Source: Crotophaga sulcirostris
Lineage: Eukaryota > Chordata > Aves > Cuculiformes > Crotophagidae
Length of the DNA stretch: 64,000 nucleotides
Assembly (NCBI GenBank): GCA_013397455.1
Contig: VYZB01000387.1
Span: 611,235-675,234, forward strand
Direction of reading: 5' to 3'
In this document: one piece after another, positions 1-49,900 of the stretch
Numbering within the stretch: the first letter of the stretch is position 1
Layout of the letters: the number at the start of each line of letters is the position of its first letter
Notes under the pieces: model-generated
Seen by the model: only the letters and a program-made list of their open reading frames with translations
What the model was told of the DNA's origin: nothing
Databases searched by the model: none
Position numbers and translations under genes: made by a program

Positions 1-1790
1 TTTTGCCCCTGGAACCAGCTGCATGTTGAAGCATGGTCATCTTGCACAAGAGTAGTTAAGCGCTAGGAGACCACTGATACTTCCTTACCTGTGGATTCTT
101 GGAACTTTATGCTCTTAAGATGTGTATCTTTTGGCTCTGAATAAAGACTTTCAGAGTACTTCATAGGGTCATGAAATTTGGTAGATGATCAGTGTAGTTC
201 TAATACCTTTGCTTTGTGGAAAGTTTATAGTAGTGACCAAATATACTCTGCGGGACTAGAAATATAATGCATCTCTTTGAGTTGTTAACCTGTATCAGGA
301 AAATTTAATTGAGTTCATGCTTTGTAATAGCTGAGGACAGGAAGTAATTCTTGGTTACCTGAACTTCATACTCTTTGTTCCCTCTACTTTTTACTGGTGG
401 TAGTAAATAAGATATCTCTTCCTTGTGCATCTAAATCAAATTAAATAGGTAATATTTTTTTATTTAAAAAACAAACTAAAAAACACTTGCATAGCATTTG
501 CCTGAAGAAACTTAAATGTGAACTTGCAATTTTAAGAGTTTGCTGTTTAATGTCTGTTACTTCTGCACATTTTGAATAAGCTTTTCATGTTCAAATGCGT
601 GCCTTTCTTCAACTTCTGATTTATTTTAAAAACAAAAAACAAACCCACCAAAAGCCTGAACAGTCCACTGTCATCTCAGATGCTTTTCAGAGACCCTCCC
701 TTGTGTTTGCTGGTGTGTGTGTTAAACTTTACTTTTATCCAATTGGTACTCTTTCCTGCTGTTCTTAAAGCAGAAGATTCTTAAGGTACCTTAACCTAAC
801 AAATACACTCAAAGTCAGCAGTGACAAATTATCCACTCTTGGATGCATTATTAACCTTGACCTTACACGGGAGTCTTCAATGCTCAATCAGTTATTTTAC
901 AATGTGACTTGTGTCCTAGTGCCTTGTGTAAATCAGCAAACTTCTCTCATTGTGTGGTCCTGTCGGGGGCACCTTGTTTTAAAAGGTAAGGTAGTGAAGC
1001 TAAGCTTAAGACTATCGAAAAGAACTAAAAGCCTCTGTGACAGGCTTTTTCAGTGGTCTGTCTCTTCAAGCCTATCATCTTCCCAGAGCATTCTCCAGTT
1101 TCATTGCATAGATATTTTTTGGGGAATGTGTGGTGAGTGAAAAATTAACAGGTGAAACAAATTCTCCTTTGGTACCTCAGTTAAGCTGTGTTGTTTTATT
1201 TTGAAGTAGTTAGTAAATAAATACTGCATTAAGGCATATATTCCTCTTGAATATGTAGGGAGTATCTGGAGACAGAAGAACAGACAAATTGCCTCAGTGT
1301 GTCAGACTTCCATACCAAATCAGATTTGATATATGCTGCTATACAAACGCAACTACTTGATTTGAGATCTAGAAGTGAGAGAGAGGTTTCTTGGCTATAC
1401 ATCCTGGAAGGTGTATAGACCGCCTCCATTTGTCAACGTGCACAAAACTCTGCTTTTTTGTGTAGAAATCCCATCCTGAGAACATGCTACTCATTTTTAG
1501 TATATACTGTTGCATGCCTGCTACTGCAAATTATTGTTTACAACTAATTTTGTCATCACTGCTGTGCTTTGTTTGCCTGGTGAAGAAATAATCTCACTCA
1601 AACAGTGCTTAAAGAGATGATCATCATTGCTTTATCCATCATGAAGATTTTGTTTCCACAGTCTTACGATGCATCCATATTAAAATAGAAATTTTATAAG
1701 GATAAGGATCGAATAATGCTTGAAAATATTTTACTTTGTTAATAACAAAAAAACATTTTCTGCACTCACTAAAAAATATTACTAATATTT
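1..1790 (+). other. CHD1 5' intron sequence, no gene seen
   Basis: AT-rich intron DNA upstream of the first CHD1 exon seen. The short ORFs here have no recognisable composition or family match. No promoter or CpG island is visible, so the CHD1 promoter and start-codon exon lie upstream of the window. Confidence 0.6.
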
Positions 1791-1794
1791 ATTA

Positions 1795-3070
1795 AAATCT
1801 TCGTTTAACACTTTGATACAGTAGTTTGAAGGTATAGTTCTAAGTTCGCTTTATGTTGGTACTTGGTGTAGCAGAGAAAGACACCTCACAAAGATATGGA
1901 GCCAAATGGAAGAAGTGTGTTGTTGGCTGCTCTTACTAAATCATGATACTAGTTTTTTCAATCCCATCCACCAATTATTGTGCAAATAGTTTTCATAAAA
2001 CTTGGCTGGTAATTTTCCATCTGCCCTAGCGTCAGACAGTTCTTGCAGATGAATTAGAAAGGATTGCAGCTTTGTTTTTAACAATGAGTTCAAAACCTAC
2101 TGAAACTTTTGGTAAGATTTTTGAACAAACTAGAAGTGTGCATCTCCAACTTTTAAGTGTACAGATGTGATATCTTTTTGAGGTGGCACACATTGGTTTT
2201 GGCAATAAAATCACATAATGATGGAAGCCTTTCCAAACATCTGTTTTCAGAATGCTTTCCATAGCACGAGTTTCTTTTGAAAAGCAGTTGCTTTCTCATC
2301 TGAAAATGTCACCTCCACCTGAGGGAGTGCACTAGGTGTGGTGGGTTTTTTTTAAATATCTGCTAGGTAGCATACTACAGGTGACCGCTTGCTTTCTCAG
2401 AAAAGGCCAGCAAATCTGCAACACTTTTTTTTTTTTTTTTTTTTAAAATAACAACTCCAGATTCAGGCAAAAGCCAATCTTGAAAGTCATCAAGGCTTTC
2501 AGGCAGTGAACCTCTTGGTACAAAAGATTTTTATTGTCACTCTCCATCTCATTACAAAGTGTTGTAAAAATGTTACTAATTCACAGTCTTGCTTTCATTG
2601 AATTAACCACATTGTTGGCGTACTTTCACGCCTTGTATACTTTTGGCTCTAGATTCTTTGCTGTGATAGCTTACCTGTAGCTGATGCAGTGGATTAATTT
2701 CATGTGTGGTGCTATCTCTATGACTCTTACCAGAATGGTTTTTTTTTATTCCAGTCAAAGCAGCCACTCCATCAGTTATTACCCATGCACAGTTTTTCCC
2801 TAAAACTTTTTTTTAATAAAAATTAAAGAAGTCATTAACTGTTGAACATATCTTCTTTGGTGTATCTTTCCTTTCATCCAAACATAAAGCAAACCTTCTA
2901 CATTGCGTGATTTGTTCTAATATTGTTTCTTCAAATCTCCACCAGTGCTTTTGATGCACCTTTCAACAGGATTTGCTGACAAATGCACTTTCGTTTGTCA
3001 CTGTTTTACATGCATTATTTTAGCCATTTTTACAGCAGCAAGAAGGATAGGATAGGTTTTTGTGGAGCAG
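1795..3070 (-). pseudogene. Decayed hAT-family (Charlie/SCAND3/FAM200-like) transposase in antisense
   Basis: Reading the minus strand with frame changes gives a hAT transposase in the correct order. At 2674-2715, IAPHMKLIHCISYR matches the family block (K/R)xxAPxxxxxHCIIHR, followed by AITAKNLEP. Next is VVNSMKAR with ISNIFTTLCNEMESDNKNLL (about 2500-2620), matching the family's VNFIKSR..LC.EMG block. Near 2240-2310 is TAFQKKLVLWKA. Near 1890-1915, LLPFGSISL followed by CYTKYQHKANLE matches the C-terminal dimerisation block. Many stops and frameshifts show it is dead. No terminal inverted repeats or target duplications were located. It is inserted opposite to CHD1 and is probably ancient. 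Autonomous Charlie-like element and degenerate host hAT-derived gene are both possible origins. Confidence 0.75.
2427..2444. repeat. Poly(T) tract
   Basis: A T homopolymer of about 18 bases in intron DNA, inside the antisense hAT remnant. It appears to be an expansion interrupting that pseudogene. Confidence 0.8.
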
Positions 3071-3383
3071 GCTTTACTGTAAAGAGGTGTGTATGTATAT
3101 ATGGTGCTTAACAGAGCTAAACAAGGATTTAGGAGGGGGTGGGGCTGTAAATTTCAAGAGGGTAAGAAATATTTCTACCGCTTCCGTTTCCCTTGCTTGA
3201 CTCCTCCATGTTAATTTGAATGTTCTTGCTAATTCATGCTTTTTTTTGGGCTTCACAAAGAGTAACGAATTACACTCTGAACTCTTATTTCTTGTTTATT
3301 TGTAAGTTTATTCATCTCAACCTATCTAATTGTCTACATCCATTTGTGTGCTGCCCATTTTTCTGGTATAACTTAACAGTTGA

Positions 3384-41326
<37,943 letters not shown>

Positions 41327-42560
41327 CAAAGACTGACATTTTCTGGACCTTCTTTTAGCCATATACAGTAAACTAACACAGTAATTGCCTTACATGACTT
41401 GAAAGATACGGACTGGATGTTTTTTCAGTAGCAGTATTGTTACTTCTTTCCAGGATGCAAGGTCTATTATCCCGACAGAAGAAAAATATTTTTGTATTTA
41501 AAGTTTATGCTGCACTGTGCTGCAAATGTTGTGGCACTCTTTTTTTTAGAAAATGGAAGATGTTTACTTTTACAGGGACCTCACACTGCTCCTTTCAGAC
41601 TGGATATTACTATAAAACTCTTCATATCAAAGTGGTTTGAGGCTGAACACATCTTAAGTTATGTTTGTAAATGAACTTTGAAACACTGACCTGTACTGAT
41701 ATTTCAGGAAGGAATGAGGAGTTTATTTTCTTTTGTTTCTTAGTAAGAACTCTCAAGGACTTTGTTCACTTTCCAAAGCTACTTGTTTACATTGTACACT
41801 GCGACCACCTTGCCACTTTTCATCACAAGCTTGAATATTTAAATTCTTGTACCTGTAACTGTAAAATAGCCAGGATTTCTCCTGTTTGTGATCAGTTATA
41901 ATGCCTTTTTACAAAACAAACAAAAAATAAAAACAACACCACCACCACCACACACAAAAAAGGAATGGCTGTAAATTATTGTAAATTAATTAAATGAGCT
42001 TTTTTTCCCTCTCAGGCTTTTGCTGACTGTTCCTTTTTCCACCAACTCAGGCCTTCTTGTCACAAGTATGAAATAAAATCAGTGTACTTACATGTTTAAG
42101 TAAAACATCTTGATGGAATCACTGTTAAGAATGTAATAATGGGGATAGAAAACACTTTATTCCGTTTAGTGCTCCTTTTCTATTGAATAATTTAGATACA
42201 TGTTTTGGGCTTTGTTTGTTTTATTTTTTTTTCTATTAAACTGTCAGTGTTGTATGTTTGTAATGAAATGGTAAGAAATATCCAGCTAAACTGTGCTCTG
42301 GAAGTTTTTCAGGTGCATTGGTTTTAAACAAGTGTTAAATATCTGAACACTTCAGAATCCAAATCAGCCAAAATTTATTGTACATCCATTTGTGTTCCTT
42401 CTTCAAGACGGGCAATAATGTCAAATATGCTATGCAGCCAGTAAATATTTTAGAAGATTTGAATTACTTTATTGACAGAATTGTTACAATGCACACTGAT
42501 TGTACATAGATAACTTCTATCTGACAAATTAAATTTAAACTAAAAGGATATGTGGGCTCT
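41327..42560 (+). other. CHD1: CHD1 3' UTR (3' limit uncertain)
   Basis: This AT-rich non-coding sequence directly follows the CHD1 stop. AATAAA hexamers occur at 41926-41931 (within an A-rich tract) and 42072-42077. ATTAAA-type variants follow near 42235 and 42525. The true cleavage site cannot be fixed from sequence alone. A (CCA)n stretch lies at about 41937-41953. Confidence 0.6.
42072..42077 (+). terminator. Candidate CHD1 polyadenylation signal (AATAAA)
   Basis: This is a canonical AATAAA about 745 bases after the stop. It is followed within 30 bases by GT- and T-containing sequence. It is one of several candidates. Confidence 0.4.
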
Positions 42561-43261
42561 TGTAGTTTTATGCTATTTCTCTACAGCGCTACTTTTTCTC
42601 AGATTTACCCATAAAAACATTAAACTCTTAAATACTAAATTGTAATGTGCAATGTGATAATTAGGGAATATACGTAGCCTGGCATCATGTAGTGGGAACT
42701 ATATATGTGGCTTAGATTTTTCTCTCCTCTTCAATGTTGAGCATTTTTTTCCAATTAAACAGTTTTATATGAAAGCATTAATATTGAACCAATGTCTGTC
42801 CACAGATTATCTGTTAAGATCTCAGTGTAAGCATAGTTGCTGCACAAGTTTTAAGCTTACTTAATGTAGGCTGGGGCTTACTTTAATGCTGCTTCATTTC
42901 TTAACTCTTCATCTTCCAGGGATTTGGAGGGGTTTGAGTTTTTCTGCTTTTAAGCTTAATTACTGAAGCATTTTTTAGGGAGTGGTGTGGTGTGTGATGC
43001 AGTTGTGCATGTGTTCCGTGCAGCTTCCCATTTCCAATGGTAGAAGTCTAGAAGTTGGACCATCTGCAACTGATTCTTACTGTTCGCATAGCGCATAGAT
43101 CAGTCAACAGAGAATAGAGAGAGCAAGCCCACTAAGCCTGGGTTCACCATCAGTGTAGCTGTATGGCTGAGTGTATCTATTGTGACATGGTGAGACTGCA
43201 TCTGGTTTTAAGTGTCTGAGGTGTCTGAAATAAGCAAGACAGAAGATACTTCTTTAGTGGC
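42561..43261. other. Intergenic sequence after CHD1, nothing recognised
   Basis: AT-rich sequence with no convincing ORF, RNA gene or repeat boundary. It may still contain alternative CHD1 3' UTR ends. Confidence 0.5.
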
Positions 43262-43969
43262 TTTGATGTTTGGGATCAGAGCAGCTGGAAAGCTGCCAGT
43301 CGGAAAAGGACCTGGGTTTGCTGGTTGACAGCCGGCTGAACATAAGCCAGCAGTGTGCCCATGTGGCCAAGAAAGCCAATAGCATTGTGGTTTGTATCAT
43401 AAATGGTGCGGCCAGCAAGGCTAAGAAAGTGATCATCCCCTTGTACTCAGCACTGGTGAGGCCACACCTCGAGTGCTGTGTGCAGTTCTGGGCCCCTCAC
43501 TACAAGAAGGACATTGAGGTGCTGGAGCGTGTCCAGAGAAGGGCGACGAGGGTGGTGAAGGGGCTGGAGAACAAGGCTTAGAAGGAGTGGCTGAGGGAGC
43601 TGGGGCTGTTTAGCCTGGAGACAAGGAAGCTGAGAGGAGACTTTTACCACTCTACAACTACCTGAAAGGCAGTTGTAGTGAGGTGTTTGTTGGTCTCCAG
43701 AGTAACAAGTGATAGGAGAAAAGGAAATAGCCTCAAGTGGCATAAGGGGATGTTTAGATTGGATATTAGGATAAATTTCTCTAACAAAAGAGTGGTCAAG
43801 CACTGGAACAAGCTGCCCAGGGAAGTGGTGGAGCCCCTGTCACTGGAGGTGTTCAAAAAACATGTACACATGACACTTTGGGACTTGGTTTAGCAGGCGT
43901 GGTGGTGTTGGGCTGACGGTTGGATTTGATCATCGTAGAGGTCTTTTCCAACCTTAATGATACGATCCA
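43262..43969 (+). mobile_element. CR1 LINE 3' fragment, sense, 5'-truncated
   Basis: An open stretch (43270-43581) encodes the CR1 ORF2 end: [36 protein letters not shown] and [15 protein letters not shown] degraded remainder follows (HWNKLPREVVEPLSLEVFKK), then the 3' end TTGGATTTGATCATCGTAGAGGTCTTTTCCAACC. It is intergenic between CHD1 and RGMB. Confidence 0.9.
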
Positions 43970-46900
43970 TGGCAATTAGTCTACTTAGGCTATGCTAAGT
44001 TTTATTCAATTATATTTACAGATTTACAAATCCTACTTGCAACAGTTTTAATTTTTCCCCTCTCGTTTCAGTTAAACCTTAAGCATAAAGTTTGGTGGAT
44101 ACTCATTGCTTATGAGTATTTTACTGTTTAGGGGAATCCCATGTCCTGTGCACATTAGTACTTTATAATTCATTCTTCACGCATGCAGCTTTGATCTTTC
44201 TTTCATTGGCTTGTAATTAAAAGTCTTCAAGGAGCGTGTCCAGTTCCTGTGCGTCCATCAGATATTACTGTTGCTTGTCCATAAGCGGTTTTGGGAATTA
44301 AGAATTCTCATGACTGCAAGAGAACTCCTCATGTGGCTATTGATAAACATTCAGGTGTTTCATCTGCCATGCATGGAAGTCTAAGATACCCATCTTAATC
44401 CTGTTACATATTTCTAGTCTACCATTCCCAGTACTACCTGAAAAAGAGCAGATTGTTGGTCAGTCTGAAAAAGCACGTTAAAAACATATTTCTCCTATTA
44501 TTTGCAAGGACATAGAAATACATGCTCTGACTGGTTGCGATTAGTTTATCAGCTGCTGGGTTGGCCCCATCGTTTACTTCTGTTTTCCCCATTTTTGATC
44601 TTCAGTGCAGATGTGTTTACATCTGAGCAACACTCAAAACAGCTTCTGGTTTCTGACAGCCTTTCCCTGCTATCAACAGCAGGACTTGCAAAGGATTCAA
44701 GCACCAACCACGAAAGGAATGGCAGTTTCTGCAAAAATATGATGCTCCTATTAAAAGGAGGTTGTCCTCTGAGATGTGGACAGCACAGCTTTGAAGCATT
44801 GACTCACAAGGGTGAATGCTTTTGTTGCCTGTCCTCCTCTTCAGAGTTCAATGGGTTTGTTGTGTCCCTATGTGAGGTTCTGTCATCAACAAATGGATCT
44901 TGTCACCTCCACAGACCTTGCTGTTTATCCACAGATTCCCCACTTAAAGTGTTAAATCCCAGTGAAATATCTCGTAGCAATGTATTTTAAGGAGGTGTTT
45001 TGATGTCCAGGGTTAAGTTAGGAAATTACCTCACCATTACTTGGGAATACTGAAGACGCTAAAGGAGATGGATCATTTTGATAATGTTTTTCTTCCTAAT
45101 GAGACATTTTGTTGCAAGTTTCTCCATGATCAAGTTTTATTTGAACAGCAAGTTAATTAAATCCTAGCTGCTTCTGATGTTCTACAGCTGAAATGAGATC
45201 CTCTCATTTTTACCCTTACAGAAAAAAATGTAGACCATCTCTTGCTTCAATTACAGAGTAATAAAGACTACTAAAATAGGTGACACCTGGTATGTCACCT
45301 ACTTGTACTGATCAAGGTTTGTTTTACTAAACTATGTTGGGACATATGGGTAGTGCCATCACTTTTGTCTCTTCATTGTTCCAGCAAGCTACTATGAAGT
45401 TTAAGCTTTATTCTTAAAACTTTCTGCTAAAACTTTTATTTGTGAAACACTCCAGAAGCAGTAGCTAAGAAATACAACTGTGTGAGACACTGCTATGAGC
45501 AGAAAGAAGAGATTCCCTGAATTCCTTATTTATTTATTCTCCTTTTCATTCTTCTCTGTAGTCCAATTCTTAAGAGACAAGTCAAGAACAAAAGAGTAAT
45601 GGGGAGCACATTCTGGTCCACCCATAATTATGCTCTCTATGGAGTCATTGAAAGATCTTCCTTTGGATATGGCCAATACTAAAACAAAGAACGTTTCTAG
45701 TGTGTTTTCCCACCTCCTAGCCCTACCAATTTATTGGTGACTATCTTATTTTTATATTTTCAAAATTATTAACAAATTAAAAATTGCTTTGGGGTAGATA
45801 ATTATATTTAATGATGCTTGTTAATTTGCGTTAGAAAAGTAAGGATTGCCATTGTCCTGTTGAAGAGTAAACAACTATTTCTAGACCTAACATACAAGAA
45901 AATGATTCTATTTTTTAATTATTCGTAGCTTCTTCATAAACCTATTGTGGAAGCTGCTGTACACTCTAAAGCTGAGTTAGCATTAGGCTTTTAATTTATA
46001 TCATATCAATATAATTCCCACTTACAATTCCCAGCAGCAGAATAAATTTTAAAAAAATCTTAGGATTATTCAGGTTCTGTATGATATATATTGTAGAAAA
46101 AACTGAGGGAGGGTGTTTACTGAAAGGTGGTGAGTCCTGGTCAAGTGCATAATTTTCAGTTTACTCCAAAACTTCATTATTTACATGAACTAATAAATAC
46201 AGAAAATTTGCATGCAGTTATTTGTGGAACACAGCCCTGGTTGGTCTGTCATAAAAAACACAATGGCAGAATGTGTGAAGTTTAAAGAGTTTTTATTATT
46301 TCAAGTTACAATACTGAAAACAAGGAAGTATAATTTATCTTACAGCATCAATTCACTTGTACATTACCCAGTTTGCTTTTAAATATTTGGATATTGTATC
46401 TGTACTTAAAGATAACTCTTGTAATTTGGTGGAAAATTATTCTTAATAGGGAGAGCACAATGTTATTTAAGTTTAAAACTCAAAACAGACCTCATTATTA
46501 GAACCGTAACCTATGTTTCCATAATAACGAAAAAAGACATTGTCATTATTAATTTGAAATTTTCTTACATTGAATGTGAGTCAAGTTATCTTTCCATTTA
46601 TAACGTAAAGGCTTAATATATAGGTTTATAGTATAACAACACACAGAATAAACAGATGGACTGACACCCTACCATTTCTTTGCAAAAGAAACATTTTCAA
46701 TAAATACACTGTAAACACTCAAAACTGAGGGAAGAACATTTTTAGTTATAATATTTTCAATTTCTTTTCCATAAATGTAACATGAATTGACATTTGCATA
46801 ATTGCAAAACAGATCACTTAAATGTTTGGACAGTCCAATAATAGTTTGCTTGCAGAATCTTAATTCAGACCCCTCTATGTAATTCTTATGATGCAGTTTT

Positions 46901-49900
46901 AATGACAGAGCCCCAGACTACTTTTTCTAGGGAAGCCCACTTCATCCACTGCAGAGTACCCTGCAGTAAGTGCATGAAGTAAATTCAGTATTTCTTTTCT
47001 TATATTCAGTGTATGATCACAGAATAAAAAAAAATATAATTTTTTTTTTCTCAGATACTGTGATGCACTCAGTTTAATACTACAAAGACTCTAAAATGTA
47101 TGTTTTATGAGATGAGCTGGCATTATTCCGGCATAACAAGGGGAACATGAGACCCACATTGATTAGTACTAACATCTTTTGAACACTGAAATACTTTAAT
47201 GTGAGTATTCTTTTATCTACACTTGCTGCTTCCAAATACTGCAATTTATTCAGTGTTTCTTTAGCCCTTAGTATCTCCTTTCAGCCATCAGAACTGAATC
47301 AGATCTTTTGGCCTAGGATTTTTTTTCTCTTTGCTCCTAAGCCCTGCAGGAAGGGTCTCCAATTGCAAGAGGAAGAAAGCATGGCCATTTCCAGATTTTC
47401 CTGTAGGGGCAAACAGAGTTCATTTGCTTGTCTGAAAAACAGCCTGTGGGAATCCTGGTTAATAAATCAAATCTTTTCATTGGCTCTTCACTTAAAAATA
47501 AAATACCCAGCAGTTGTGAGAAATAAAGTGAGGAAGCTGAAAGCAGGCATATTTAGAGAGACCTATTCTGATCATAAATGCTGGGAATGAACTGGGTACA
47601 GATGTGGTCCTATTTCTCTGTGGTAGGAACTCACATGTAATTCTCTTCCTCTTTTTCACACTTTGAAACTTGAGTCATAAATTGAATGAAAACGTTAAAA
47701 GTTCCACTTAGGTTCACCACTGATCCAGTGCACCACTGTTATTCTAACAAAATTGCTTCTTCTGGATTTTTTTTTTTCTGCACATAAGTGCCCACTGGGG
47801 TCATGAGTGAGACTCAGACTCCTGACTGCACTTCCGTGAGGGAGCAAATGTGAAACAGCTGCAGCCTTCCCTGGGATGTCTCTTCCAATCTGTTGTAGAG
47901 ATGGCGAGTGGTTAAATGCAATCTTAAAACTAAGCACATTAAGTGTCCAGATATTTGCCTTGTTGGCATCCCACACATAAACACACTGGTATTCCCAGGT
48001 GCCAGAACTACACAGAATAATAGGACAAGCAATCTTCAAGCTATATGGCATCATCTGTGGAAAGCATTTTCTCAAAGTAGTTCAGTGTCTCACCAAACAC
48101 TGTGGGTGACAACTCCAGTGTATCTTCCATCTGCTTTAGGAATATGACAGCAAAGTCCATCTGCAGGGCATCAAATATTTTTATTTTTGCCAGACACTGA
48201 ACCTAGCTGCGAGATAGACACTGGGCTTGAAAGACTGGCCCTGAAATAACTGTTCGCAGAGACAGTGAAAAAAAATCTGAATTTCAGACAGCTGTGGAAG
48301 AATATGCTCCATAGTCATTCACGGGAATGCTAGCATACTGCTGCAGGTGAAAAAGCATGTGTGCTCTGTGGCAGACAATAGGACAGTAGCACCTGGCTCT
48401 CATGGCCTGCCCCTTCATCCGTGCTTCTTGGGAGCATGAGAGAAAAAGGGATTTTTAGACAGAGTTGGGGGATCACAGCTATTTAAGAAAAACACAAAAC
48501 ATCCTTCACCAACGTCCTCTCCTTACCACGCAAACAGCACACTGGTGGATGCTACAGGAAGTTATTAACTCTGTCCTAAATGATTCTTCACCTGCAACGT
48601 CTTTAAAAATCATAATTACTGAGGGGAGGAGCATAAATACCTATACACTCGCACATCAGTTATTGTCAGTTTTTGTTAATTACCATTTAACAACCTAGAT
48701 TTGGAAGCCTCATATTGTAGAGAGTCTGAGATTTTGGGTAACAGCATAACCATTGAGTCCTAGTGAGGAGGAAATGGCCTGAATTTTTTTTTCTATTTTT
48801 TTTTTTCAAATCCTCTTGTCCCAGAATACCTGTTGTCATTTCTGGCTAATTGATTTTATTTATACTACTTTCATAAAACACTTAAAAGGTTTGAGCTCCT
48901 CACTGTTCTCGGACTCTTTGGAGCCAGGTGCCTGGTGGTGCTGTGGATGTACAGAAGCTTCCAGAAAATGTGAGATACTTGGTGAACACCTCATGCATCT
49001 ACAGTAGGTAGATGCACTACAATACACTCCTACTGCACTGCCTGACTTGCTAATGTAGACACAGAAGCAAGAGCGAAAAACTTTTGCACACCCCCCCCAC
49101 CCTGGGTTGGTCTGGTCAGACTGGTGCTTCCCAGCAGATGCAGGGATGTCATGCTTACTCTTTCTTTGCCAGTTTCAGCACTGGATGTTCAAAATCCAGG
49201 CTCATCTGCAAAAACAGCAGTTTGTTAATTTATAGGGATCACAACCTTTAATCACTGAAGAATTTAGACAACTATATTCAATACTGCAGTCCTTGGAGCC
49301 CACACACAGCCATTGCCTAATCCAGTAGTACCTGAAAGGGTCTCAATTTTCTGTATTAAAACGTACTGCCTTCCTAAATTTCTGCTTCTGATCACATACC
49401 CACACTGCTCCCTAACTTCAAGGTCTGAGCAGCTACGTGCTATATCCTGCCTGCATCCAAGAGGGTACCTTTCTACACTTGCCTTCCTTCAGGGTTCAAT
49501 CTTTTAGCCAATTTCATTTGCCCCTAGATTGCCACAAGGCTGATGTTTTTATTTTCCCATGTGGCTTTGGTAAGACATTTCTTGACATAACCTCAGAAAT
49601 GTGATGGGTATTATCCATGCATACAAGGCTAGGTAGAAAATCCTCAGGTGTGAGAACACAAAACTCCATTAACTTCACAATTAAACCTGCAATTTTTCTT
49701 GTGGGTTGCTTGCTTGAATTAGATTTGCAGGTGCAGGCATGGGAAGGTATTGCTGAAAAGCTAGAGATTAAATGGTAACTCCAGCTCCACTGCTTCCTTG
49801 AGAGGATAAGGCATTCAGTGTAAAGAAGTGTTTCAATCCTTTATAGAAAAATGAGGATAATGGTGAGTGCTGTAAGTTTGAAACAAAACCCTGGAGGGCA

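Noticed and set aside
44502..44990. 162-codon + strand ORF in intergenic DNA
   Set aside because: It shows no recognisable domain, no splice context and Cys/Ser-rich chance-like composition. Antisense ORFs in the same place are equally unremarkable.
47201..48075. 129- and 126-codon ORFs on opposite strands
   Set aside because: There is no family match by eye and nothing suggests transcription. They are probably chance open frames.
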